NCBI GenBank assembly: GCA_023441105.1
Contig: JAEZQX010000207.1
Span: 1-23,850 of the forward strand
Length of the DNA: 23,850 nt
Source: Pseudomonadota bacterium
Lineage (GTDB): Bacteria; Pseudomonadota; Gammaproteobacteria; Burkholderiales; Burkholderiaceae
Direction: 5' to 3'
Every line of letters starts with the position of its first letter. The first letter of the stretch is position 1. The position numbers were made by a program, and so were the translations under genes. This document shows positions 15,841 through 23,437 of the stretch, piece by piece. The notes beneath the pieces are model-generated. The model did not search any database, was not told the DNA's origin, and was given only the letters and a program-made list of their open reading frames with translations.

Positions 15841-18324
15841 TCAATCGGTCATGGTGCTGAGGCGCTGCAGGATCTGCTTGCCCAGCAGCCCCCGAGAGAG
15901 AATGCCTTTGCCCACGCTAACCGGATCCCCAAACAGAGGTCCGTCGAAGGACAGCCCCATCACCAGTTGACGGAGCGCGTCCACAATCTCGAAGATATTG
16001 GCCTCGTTTAGCAGACGTGGGCCGAAGGCGACATCCTCGAGGCGGTCGGCACTCGTCGAATCCGTGGCGAGGACTGGATGGATGTCGGTCTTGCTGATGG
16101 CAACTTGCTGCTGGCACCACTGGAGACTTAGCACAAGCTGCGCTGCGTCGGACTTGCTTATGGGCGCACGCTTCTCGCTCTTGGCTTCAATGCACATCGC
16201 CACGTCATCGAACAGCCACAGGTTGTCTGGGCCGCGTCCGGTTTCCTTCTCCGGGCGCGCGGAGGTCGCGCCCAAGGCCTGGCCGAGTTCGTGCAGGCCT
16301 TGCTCGACCACGTCTGCGGGCATGCCAAAGCTGAGCTTTGCCTTGATCTCATTGAGCCGCGCAAGTGCCGCGTTGGCAGATATGAACTTGCCAAAGTACG
16401 CCGCCACGTCTACTGCTTGCTCGCTCACGCGGGCAAAGCGCTTGTCCACGACCTGGTCGGGACGGGGAAAGTTGGAGTTGATCTCAAACGCGGCGCGGTA
16501 GGCGGCTGCTGCTCCTGCGGGATCGAACTGGTGCAAATACGTGGCAGTGCGGTAGAGGAGTTCTGCCTTCTGTAGTTCGTGCAGACCGGGCAGATTGGAC
16601 GCTTCGCGCAGGAGCGCTATTGCGTTCTGGAAGTTGCGCCCTTTGGCTGACAGCCACGCCTGGCGCTCGGCGTCGGCCACCTTCTCATACACGGTGAGCT
16701 CGCCGGCCGCGCGCGCCACGCGCGGGGCTGTCTTCACGCGGGCGCGGTGAGCCTCTTTCCAATCTTCGTTGCGGCTGAGCAAGGCGTTTACTAAACCCGG
16801 CAAGACGTCCGTAAGCGCCTGCCCGGGCTTGAGCTTGGCCAGCTCTCGACCGAGGTCCACTTGCACGCGGGTACGGCCTTCGAAGATGTCCCGTACAGAC
16901 TTCTTGCCGATGAATGCCGCGATATCCACGCCCACCAAGAGCACAGCGGCATAGTCGGCGTTGGAGCGCACCGCGCGCCCGAGGGCTTGCTCAAACCGGT
17001 TGACCGTGCGGATGTCGTACTCGGGCGAATCCTTCTGGCGCACCGCGTCGACCTTGTCGCACAGGCGGTCTCCACTGGGCACTCCGTCGATCACTAGCAC
17101 TCGGCACGCGTCGTCGGGGAGGTCCACCCCGTCAAAGCGCTGCGCAAACACCGCAAAGTTGTGGTTGGACGTGCGCAACGTCTCTATGGCGTTCTCCACG
17201 TCCCTGCCTTCGGAGAGAGTCGCACCTGTCTTGGTCCACTCAGCGCCTTGGCCGCCCGAGCTCGTCAAGACGACCACGTTGGTGGTTCTGGCCAGGCCCG
17301 CGCAGACCTGCGCCACTTCTTCCTTGCGCGCGTCGGCGGCGATTAGCGACGTGGGCAGGATCATGCGCTCGCCGGCACCTTCATCCTCGCTCGGCTCGAT
17401 GATGCGCTGGAGTGCTGCGCTCGCGCACCCGAGATCCGCCACAAGCGATGAGCCATCCTTGATGCTAGCGGACATGAACAGACGATGTCGCGCCTTGGCA
17501 AAGGCCGCGTTCTCCTCAACCGCTGCCAGCGGCAAGGAGATCTCTGCCTGCTGACCGGTGAGGCACACCCGAGCAAGCTCGAGGTAGCGGGAGATGTTGC
17601 CCCAGCGGAAGAACAAGTCCAGGCTGTCGTCCTCCTTGTACTGGTCTAGCAGCGCGAAAGCCTGCTTGTGCACGTTTGCCCAAACCCAGTAAGGGACCTC
17701 GTAGGGCGTGTCGGCGGCCGAGTAGGCGATGGCGTGCCAGGCGGCTGGGTCCGTGGTCTCACAAAGTGGACGCAACATTGCCACGAGCGCGGGGTAGGCT
17801 ATCTCGGGCACCTTGGTCGTGAAGCAACCGCGGATGCGCTCCACTCCGGCGTGCACGTCGTCCAACACGAAGCACGACGGCCGGATGCCGCGGCTTTCGA
17901 ACACGGTTCGGGCGTTGAAGACGCGGTCATAGGTGCACGCGAGTACCATTTCGCCCGCCAGTGCGTCGTAGGGCGTGTTCCTGCCGACGTAGGCTGCCAC
18001 GTTCACGCCAATCGCTGAGCCGCTTTGGACGACCTGGTCCACCAGTTGGTTAGTGGGGCACAGGAACACCGAGGGCTCGCCTCGGTAGCGCCGGCGCATC
18101 ATTTCGGCGTAGACGAGGCCCACGACGGTCTTGCCCGAGCCGGTGCTTAGCTTAAGGACCACGTCGCGTTCATCGCCTAGCGCATCCAGCGACTTGAAGG
18201 ACGAAACTTGCACCGGCCTCAAGCTGCTGTGGGTGGTCTTGCGATCGAGCTGGCCGAACAGGTCGAACAGGGTGGCAGGCACTTCGGGCTTGGAGGCGGC
18301 TCCAAGACTCTTGAAATCGAACAT
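15841..18324 (-). CDS. SF2 DEAD/DEAH-type helicase with C-terminal PD-(D/E)XK-like nuclease motif
   Basis: An 827-residue protein. N-terminal helicase: motif I STGSGKT (60-66), motif II LDDVH (154-158, a DExH variant), motif III SAS (285-287), motif VI QALGRAVR (446-453). A helical middle, about 550-615, looks TPR-like. The C-terminal part reads GPDNLWLFDDVAMCIEAKSE then ISKSDAAQLVLSLQW in two pieces: Asp700 or Asp706/707, Glu713-x-Lys715 and Gln729 fit a PD-(D/E)XK nuclease core. ATG 18324 has AGGGAAGGGA upstream. The combination suggests a DNA- or RNA-translocating nuclease, as in restriction or anti-phage proteins. It lies downstream of the 281-residue unknown gene, same strand, 279 bp apart. 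I cannot match it to a named defence system. Confidence 0.85.
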   Translation of the reverse strand: MFDFKSLGAASKPEVPATLFDLFGQLDRKTTHSSLRPVQVSSFKSLDALGDERDVVLKLSTGSGKTVVGLVYAEMMRRRYRGEPSVFLCPTNQLVDQVVQSGSAIGVNVAAYVGRNTPYDALAGEMVLACTYDRVFNARTVFESRGIRPSCFVLDDVHAGVERIRGCFTTKVPEIAYPALVAMLRPLCETTDPAAWHAIAYSAADTPYEVPYWVWANVHKQAFALLDQYKEDDSLDLFFRWGNISRYLELARVCLTGQQAEISLPLAAVEENAAFAKARHRLFMSASIKDGSSLVADLGCASAALQRIIEPSEDEGAGERMILPTSLIAADARKEEVAQVCAGLARTTNVVVLTSSGGQGAEWTKTGATLSEGRDVENAIETLRTSNHNFAVFAQRFDGVDLPDDACRVLVIDGVPSGDRLCDKVDAVRQKDSPEYDIRTVNRFEQALGRAVRSNADYAAVLLVGVDIAAFIGKKSVRDIFEGRTRVQVDLGRELAKLKPGQALTDVLPGLVNALLSRNEDWKEAHRARVKTAPRVARAAGELTVYEKVADAERQAWLSAKGRNFQNAIALLREASNLPGLHELQKAELLYRTATYLHQFDPAGAAAAYRAAFEINSNFPRPDQVVDKRFARVSEQAVDVAAYFGKFISANAALARLNEIKAKLSFGMPADVVEQGLHELGQALGATSARPEKETGRGPDNLWLFDDVAMCIEAKSEKRAPISKSDAAQLVLSLQWCQQQVAISKTDIHPVLATDSTSADRLEDVAFGPRLLNEANIFEIVDALRQLVMGLSFDGPLFGDPVSVGKGILSRGLLGKQILQRLSTMTD

Positions 18325-18603
18325 GGCTATCCCTTCCCTGGGAGTCCGTCGGTCGTGGTGAAGACTTTGATGTGCACGGCAGAAAGTGGGTCGTGTCAGT
18401 GCACCAGCCGCTCATTCTGCTGTTGAGCGCGACTGTTCGCTGTCGAATCTGTTCTTGCTGGAGGAGCAGTGTGAGGGGCCGCCGAATCCTAAAGCCACTA
18501 AAAGGAAATTGAGAACTCTGAAATTGTCCCCGAACTGGTCTCGATCACCAATGTTGTTTCCCTTCAACGGAAAGTCACGTAGGTGAGCGGCTCGCGAGAG
18601 GGG

Positions 18604-19449
18604 CTAGGCAGCACCGTCGCCGCCCGCCTCCGGCTTGTACGTATACGCAATACGGGGGGTGAGCTCTGTCATCGCGTAATGGACAAACTGCTGCCCTAAT
18701 TCGGTGAGTTCATACCGGTCCTCGTTATCGAAGGCAGAGGTGAGCGTTCTCAATCCACTGCCTGAACTGCTTGGGCGTCTTGCAGCAGGCTTGGCAATGA
18801 AGTTTCCATGATAGTCAATCTCACGGTGCTGCCGAATGACGCCTCCAGTGCTGAGGTCACGGAACAGGAGTTTGTACAAGTCAGCGTCGGCTGAGTCCTC
18901 GCGTACTCGACCTTTACCAATCTTGCTCCAGATAGCTCCGCGTGTGATCCCGCCTGAGTTGTAGATCGCACCGATAACCTGAAAGTGAAGCTCTGAGTAC
19001 TGCCCAATCCAGTCAATGAACATGCGGACGACATCGTCACTAGAGATCATTGATGCTGCGGCGTTGCTGAGGGTGTTCCGTATAAGGATGCGCTTTTGCT
19101 CGCTCTCAACACCGGCCCAGTCACGGAAGGTCTTCTTGACGAGAGACTGGAACTCTTTGCTCTCGACCCGAGTAGAAATCTTCTCGTCCTGGAGATCGAG
19201 GCGGGACATGACCTCTATGACGGTGGCTTCCTTCTCCCGAATCTCGTCTTCGAGCATACGCACCCATTGCTCGAAGAATCTGTTTACCTTTGCCTGTTCG
19301 CGCTCCGACCACGCGCCTGCAAGGGCTGAGAGGATGCCGCCGACAAGAGGTATTGCTCCGCTCGCTACCTGCATCGCTCCCCGTGCGGCTTTGGCTGCAT
19401 TACCCTCTTCAGGGATGCCACCAGGAGGCGGAGAAGACTCGTTCGTCAT
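18604..19449 (-). CDS. Unrecognised 281-residue protein upstream of the helicase-nuclease
   Basis: I do not recognise the family. Residues 20-47 are Ala/Gly-rich and hydrophobic (ASGAIPLVGGILSALAGAW), possibly a membrane-inserting helix pair without a signal peptide. Residues 50-95 are charged and likely coiled coil (REQAKVNRFFEQWVRMLEDE and on). A compact helical region follows (FRDWAGVESEQKRILIRNTL, then SSDDVVRMFIDWIGQYSELHF). The C-terminal third has a probable winged-helix (LLFRDLSTGGVIRQHREIDY; YELTELGQQFVHYAM). I took ATG 19449, preceded by AGGCGGA; GTG 19482 would add 11 residues. GC content is clearly lower than in core genes. A membrane-associated or regulatory partner of the helicase-nuclease is possible, but only position supports it. 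Confidence 0.7.
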   Translation of the reverse strand: MTNESSPPPGGIPEEGNAAKAARGAMQVASGAIPLVGGILSALAGAWSEREQAKVNRFFEQWVRMLEDEIREKEATVIEVMSRLDLQDEKISTRVESKEFQSLVKKTFRDWAGVESEQKRILIRNTLSNAAASMISSDDVVRMFIDWIGQYSELHFQVIGAIYNSGGITRGAIWSKIGKGRVREDSADADLYKLLFRDLSTGGVIRQHREIDYHGNFIAKPAARRPSSSGSGLRTLTSAFDNEDRYELTELGQQFVHYAMTELTPRIAYTYKPEAGGDGAA

Positions 19450-20062
19450 ATGTCCGCCTAACGAACAGCGTTTATCGGCCACAAAACGACATGAGAATCA
19501 AGCATTTGGCTCCCGCTGCGGCTGATAAACCTTGTTGAACTGAATCGCGTGAGATGACTGCGTGTTCTTCTTCTAAACGCGCAGTGTAAGTTTCCATCGC
19601 CGATTCCGGCAATGACTGAAGCTGGTTGACAGGCTTGTACAGCCGACTACGCTGACACGTCTGCATGTCCCCAACCAAGTAGTCCGGGACGGCTGCGATG
19701 CCCCTCGAAGCATGACAGACTTCCTTGGGTGCGATGCTTGAAGGTTTGCTCAGGGTCGGGAGCGCAGTTCATCCTTGGCGGAAGGAGTCGCTTCCGGGAA
19801 CTCATTTGGCCGGTCTCGGCCGAGCGACCAGACTGGGTGGCCGAGCGGTCACTTGAGTCCTTCCTCAGCGAACGAACGGTTGAGGCACTGGTGAACGTTC
19901 CGACGTCAAGTTTGAATGTCCGAGTCAGTCTGAGGCGGTCGCCGGGGCTACGATCTCGACTGTCCGCCTCTGGCCGGCAGCGTGAGTCCGGCCGCGCACT
20001 AGGCAGCAGCCGTTCGCGGCCGGCCGCCCCCGCCCTGCGAGAGTGACCAGCGGTCCGCTGGA
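19450..20062. other. Gene-free stretch between the unknown gene and the integrase
   Basis: No convincing gene is visible; short frames here lack recognisable features. Two structures stand out. An imperfect inverted repeat has arms around 19463-19480 (with GTTTATCGGCC) and 19520-19538 (GGCTGATAAAC), flanked by GCCTAAC on the left and GTTGAAC on the right. Near 19900-19916 lies one copy of a short direct repeat (ccga-gtcaagtttgaa) whose second copy is at 20772-20787, on the other side of the integrase gene. Confidence 0.5.
19900..19916. repeat. Direct repeat copy 1 flanking the integrase gene
   Basis: CCGACGTCAAGTTTGAA here matches CCGAGTCAAGTTTGAA at 20772-20787 with one extra base; the 12 bases GTCAAGTTTGAA are identical. 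The two copies bracket the tyrosine recombinase gene. This could be a recombination site pair or chance similarity. Confidence 0.35.
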
Positions 20063-20686
20063 TCAAATCTCTGTTTGCTCAGAGATCTCGAGGGCGTCGT
20101 CGACCTCGATGCCGAGGTACCGGACCGTCGACTCCAACTTGGAGTGGCCCAGCAGCAGCTGCACGGCGCGCAGGTTCTTCGTGCGCCGGTAGATCAGCGT
20201 CGCCTTCGTCCTGCGCATGGAGTGCGTCCCGTAGTCGGCGCGGTCCAGACCCAGCTCGTCGACCCAATGCCCGAGGATGCGGGCATACTGGCGGGTACCG
20301 AGATGAGGTGAGTCGTGAAGCCGACTGGGGAAGAGAAAGTCCTCCGGCTTCAGCTCGGCCTGCTTGATCCACGCCTGCAAGGCCTCCCTGGTGGCCTGCG
20401 TGATCTCGAACTGCACCGGGCGCTGCGTCTTGTGCTGCATGACGATGACGCGCGTCGCCACCTGGTCCCCATGACAAACGTCCCGGACCTTCAAGGCAAC
20501 GAGGTCGCATCCGCGCAGCTTGCTGTCAATGCCTAGGTTAAACAGCGCGAGCTCGCGAACCCGGTGCTCCATCTGGAAGCGGACGCGGAGCGCCCAGATG
20601 TCCTTGAGCCTGAGCGGAGTCTTCTGCCCGACGATCTTGCCCTTGTTCCAAGGCTCGCGATTAACGGCGTTGCCTGCGGCTTCCAT
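20063..20686 (-). CDS. Short tyrosine recombinase/integrase
   Basis: A 207-residue site-specific recombinase consisting essentially of the catalytic domain; the N-terminal SAM-like arm/core-binding domain of typical 300-400-residue integrases is reduced to about 40 residues. The catalytic set is complete: Arg58 in SKLRGCDLV, Lys86 in MQHKTQRP, His155 and Arg158 in THSMRRTKA, His181 in LLGHSKLEST and Tyr190 in VRYLGI. I chose ATG 20686 because TTGGAGACC precedes it at good spacing; an in-frame TTG at 20698 is less likely. Small integrases of this kind are widespread in proteobacteria, often as single genes in islands. It is not an integron integrase, being too short. Its direct role in moving this island is unproven. 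Confidence 0.88.
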   Translation of the reverse strand: MEAAGNAVNREPWNKGKIVGQKTPLRLKDIWALRVRFQMEHRVRELALFNLGIDSKLRGCDLVALKVRDVCHGDQVATRVIVMQHKTQRPVQFEITQATREALQAWIKQAELKPEDFLFPSRLHDSPHLGTRQYARILGHWVDELGLDRADYGTHSMRRTKATLIYRRTKNLRAVQLLLGHSKLESTVRYLGIEVDDALEISEQTEI

Positions 20687-21060
20687 TATGGTCTCCAATC
20701 GAGTTGAGGGCCAACCAGCATGCTCTCCCGGACCGCCGAGTCGCAGAAGCTCGCTAAAACGGGGTTAAGGACCGAGTCAAGTTTGAACGGCAGCTCTCCG
20801 ACTTACAGGCGGACTCACAGCCCCGGCCACAACCGGACGCTCTCCGCCGTTGCGGGATCTGGCTCGGAGCGGGTATTCGACGGCCTCAATCTCCTTGTAA
20901 TGGCTGTGCTACTTCGATGATTCTTGATGTTGTTAGAACGCATGAGCCATGAGAAAAACAGTTAAACTCAACGCATTGTGCCTACGACATCGCTCGGTGT
21001 TAGGGCGCAGTCGATGTGATGGTGCATACACTGCGCTCCACAGCACCTTACCCCGCACAA
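20687..21060. other. Gene-free stretch upstream of integrase and RES gene
   Basis: The divergent intergenic region between the integrase (minus) and the RES-domain gene (plus). It holds the second copy of the short direct repeat (20772-20787) and, from about 20885 to 21000, an AT-richer segment that probably includes the RES gene promoter, though I cannot pick a clear -35/-10 pair. Confidence 0.45.
20772..20787. repeat. Direct repeat copy 2 flanking the integrase gene
   Basis: CCGAGTCAAGTTTGAA; see the matching copy at 19900-19916. It lies 86 bp upstream of the integrase start codon. Confidence 0.35.
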
Positions 21061-21987
21061 ATGTCCCTCCATACAGAGCTCGTCGAGTCAATCCTAGTTG
21101 ACATCCGTGCGGCGCGCCCGCCGAAATCAATCGCTGAGGCGTTCGACCGCCTCAACCGGGTTTCCCTTGGCATGCAGTTGAAGGTCCCAGCACTAACCTC
21201 AGGGGCAAGATTGTTTCGCGTCAGGAAGATGCCTGAGAAGCCGAAGAACGTCAAAGAGATCGGAGCCCCACCTCTTGGCGTGGCCCCTGTTGGTCGGCTC
21301 AATGATCAAGGCCAAAGTGTTCTCTATTCGGCCGACTCACCCGACACAGCATTTGCAGAGGCCCGCGCAGAGTCAGGTGATTTCTGCCTTGCTGAGTGGC
21401 GAACAAATCAGCAAACCATTGCCTTGGCGAACGGTGGATTCGACAGACAATCGCTCGCCACGTTTTTCCCAAACGAGCTTGCCCTAGGCGGCACCCAGCT
21501 TGGAGGATCGGAGGACCAGTTCATCGTGGGCTTCTTCGCCTCTGTCTTCACGCTTCCCGTAATGGAAGATCCAGAAATGTACTGGTGGTCCATTGCCTGC
21601 GGGCTCGCAAATGGCTTTTCGCACGTGTGCGAGCGCACTGAGTCCAAACTCATTGATGGAAATACTCGGTGGACAGGCCGCTTTCCGCTTGCGGGCATAG
21701 CCTATCCCAGTACCCGGAAAGACAAGAAGGCCGTCAACTTCGCTTGGAATGACCGTGGTCAGACGTACCTGGAACTGAATCACGTTCAATGGGTACGACG
21801 TGAGATCGACGGCTCCTTCACCGGGACAGACATTGCAACCTCATGGGGCAGTGATGGAGACCTCGATTGGGCAGGGAGGGCGCCGAACTTTGTGCTGGAG
21901 TCAGGGCAGACGGCTAGGTTGACTAAGACGGGAACGAACATCTGGTCCTACGAAAACATAGACGGCTCACTACCGACTTTCCGGTAG
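21061..21987 (+). CDS. RES-domain protein (NAD+-degrading toxin family), large form
   Basis: A 308-residue protein with a RES domain, named for conserved Arg, Glu and Ser. Characterised small RES toxins such as MbcT break down NAD+ and are held by an Xre-type antitoxin. Seen: ARLFRVR (49-55), the diagnostic block VGRLNDQGQSVLYSADSPDT from about residue 77 (Arg79, Tyr89), then AFAEARAESGDF with Glu100. The protein is about twice the length of a usual RES toxin, with a helical N-terminus and a roughly 180-residue C-terminal part ending NFVLESGQTARLTKTGTN. No antitoxin-like gene adjoins it. The start is uncertain: ATG 21061 gives MSLHTELVES; GTG 21016 or ATG 21019 would add 14-15 residues, and none has a good Shine-Dalgarno. 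It may be a solitary effector. Confidence 0.75.
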   Translation: MSLHTELVESILVDIRAARPPKSIAEAFDRLNRVSLGMQLKVPALTSGARLFRVRKMPEKPKNVKEIGAPPLGVAPVGRLNDQGQSVLYSADSPDTAFAEARAESGDFCLAEWRTNQQTIALANGGFDRQSLATFFPNELALGGTQLGGSEDQFIVGFFASVFTLPVMEDPEMYWWSIACGLANGFSHVCERTESKLIDGNTRWTGRFPLAGIAYPSTRKDKKAVNFAWNDRGQTYLELNHVQWVRREIDGSFTGTDIATSWGSDGDLDWAGRAPNFVLESGQTARLTKTGTNIWSYENIDGSLPTFR

Positions 21988-22677
21988 TTCCACATGAAAG
22001 GCGCTGCCAAGCGCCGCCCCGCTACTGCAGCCACCGTCTGGCCGCTGCAGGCCATGTTTGCTCATCTTCCTTCCGTAGCCGGTGTCCGCCTCCGCGGTCG
22101 GCTGAGATCGAACATTGATCGGCTGCTATCGGCACTCAGTCACTTCCGCTTTGGGTCGGCAGCGCCAGTACGCAGACAGGAGAAGCGGTCGTAGGTCATT
22201 GCGGCACTGCAGCCGTGGCGGCCATCCACAGCAATGCGGCTGAAGGAATGGTCTCTGATCGAAGCAGTCTGCCGAGGCACCCAGCCGTGAGCGGCAGGTT
22301 TCGGCGATCGCCGACCCTCCTCTGCGATCGTTGACTGACCGCAATCAGTCTTTAGCAGACTTCCGGCCTCCTACTATGGAAGAGCGGCTTCTGGCCGGAA
22401 GCTGCCCAACCTTGCAACCAGTCTAGGCCATGAGTCGGAATGCTGCGCGCGTCGATTCAGCTTTGTCGGCCTCATCTTCGGAGCGCTGCTCCTTGGAGAT
22501 CTCCGCGCGCCGTCCCACGGCTTCGTCGGGGATGCTTGGTGTCGTGATCTGATTGTCACTCCGCCAAAGACACCCATGACCCCCTTCCTTGCGCCCGAGG
22601 CAAACTCGACCTCCAACGACCGATGACGGCAAGGCGCGCACGGTTTTTCGATGCCCCGCGTCCGCACCGCGAGTGGC
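21988..22677. other. Gene-free stretch between RES gene and ParDE pair
   Basis: No convincing gene over 690 bp. A minus-strand frame at 22423-22641 (72 codons) shows no recognisable features. GACTGA (22333-22338) and TCAGTC (22345-22350) form a small perfect hairpin followed by TTTA. The segment near 22141-22168 (cttccgctttgggtcggcagcg) resembles one near 19960-19985 in the other large gap, hinting at related decayed DNA. Confidence 0.45.
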
Positions 22678-23028
22678 CTATTCTTCGCCGCGCTCCGAAG
22701 GCAGGTGCCGCGACAGATCCATGCTGTCGTGAAGAATGCGGACGATATCGATCGTGGTGTCGTCGCCAGCGGCAAACAGGATGACATGGCGGGCACGCCG
22801 TCCTTTCCGCGAAACGTGCAGGGATCTCAGGTTCCTGCCGAGTTCCGCGCGGTCGCGAGTCCCCGCCGTGTCCGGGCCGTCACCGAGTTCATGCAGGGCC
22901 GCGAAGATCGTCGCGCGGTAACGGCGCGCCTGTTCGACGCCGAAACGAGCGGCCGTCCAAAGAACGATCTCGCGGAAATCCTTTTCGGCGGCTGCCGTGA
23001 GCCGGACCTTCCACCGCGGCTTGGGCAT
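22678..23028 (-). CDS. parE: ParE/RelE-superfamily toxin
   Basis: A 116-residue type II toxin of the ParE/RelE fold. The stretch LTAAAEKDFREIVLWTAARFGVEQARRY covers the N-terminal helices, and LGRNLRSLHVSRKGRRARHVI and TTIDIVRILHDSMDLSRHLP the beta-sheet and C-terminal region typical of ParE proteins, which poison DNA gyrase. Gyrase poisoning is known for the family, not shown here. It starts at ATG 23028, five bases after the stop of the antitoxin gene, so the two are translated from one message, antitoxin first. Its C-terminal tail is short and acidic (SERGEE). It sits on the island side of the right border. Confidence 0.9.
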   Translation of the reverse strand: MPKPRWKVRLTAAAEKDFREIVLWTAARFGVEQARRYRATIFAALHELGDGPDTAGTRDRAELGRNLRSLHVSRKGRRARHVILFAAGDDTTIDIVRILHDSMDLSRHLPSERGEE

Positions 23029-23033
23029 GTAAC

Positions 23034-23321
23034 TCAGCGGGGCCTTGAGGTTAGCGCTTCCTCGGTCGTGCGGGTCAGGTGATCCTCAAGTTCGTCGAAG
23101 GACGGGAAGTCGAGAAACCGACCCTCGTCCAGGTCGGCGAAGCCGACCCTGGCGGCCTCGCGCAGCGCCTTGAGCTTCGCGCTCTCCCGCTTGTCACGCT
23201 GCTCGATAAGACGCAGGCCCTCGCGCATGACCTCGCTGGCGTTCTGGTAACGGCCCGACTTTACCAGCCGGTCGATGACGTCCTCATGATGACTGGTGAG
23301 CACGACGTTGCGTGTGGGCAT
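23034..23321 (-). CDS. parD: ParD-family ribbon-helix-helix antitoxin
   Basis: A 95-residue antitoxin. The N-terminal RHH DNA-binding part is RNVVLTSHHEDVIDRLVKSGRYQNASEVMREGLRLIEQRD in pieces: beta-strand RNVVLT, then two helices with the GRYQNASEVMREGLRL signature of ParD. The C-terminal half (KALREAARVGFADLDEGRF and on) is the toxin-wrapping region. ATG 23321 has GAGGG upstream. A promoter and palindromic operator lie 36-65 bp upstream, as expected for autoregulation by ParD and the ParD-ParE complex. It is the first gene inside the right border of the island and could stabilise it. Confidence 0.92.
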   Translation of the reverse strand: MPTRNVVLTSHHEDVIDRLVKSGRYQNASEVMREGLRLIEQRDKRESAKLKALREAARVGFADLDEGRFLDFPSFDELEDHLTRTTEEALTSRPR

Positions 23322-23356
23322 GCACGAACCCTCGCTATTTCGATACTAGATAGCGG

Positions 23357-23385
23357 ATCCTAGCAGCAATGGCATAATATGCCAA
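23357..23385 (-). promoter_or_regulatory. parDE promoter with overlapping palindromic operator
   Basis: On the minus strand TTGGCA (23385-23380) and TAGGAT (23362-23357) are 17 bp apart, matching -35 and -10 consensus well. The palindrome GGCAT-AAT-ATGCC (23371-23383) overlaps the -35 box and is a good candidate for the ParD operator. Confidence 0.55.
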
Positions 23386-23437
23386 TGATCTCTACTGCAG
23401 GTGAGCGCGCGGCCCGAGGGGGACGGCACCTCCCTGC

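Noticed and set aside
20936..21006. GTTAGAAC...GTTAGGG segment considered as an integron attC site
   Set aside because: The outer boxes are both in the same sense rather than inverted and the interior does not fold into paired arms.
22423..22641. A 72-codon minus-strand frame
   Set aside because: No recognisable domain, no clear ribosome binding site, and it lies in a stretch with signs of decayed DNA.
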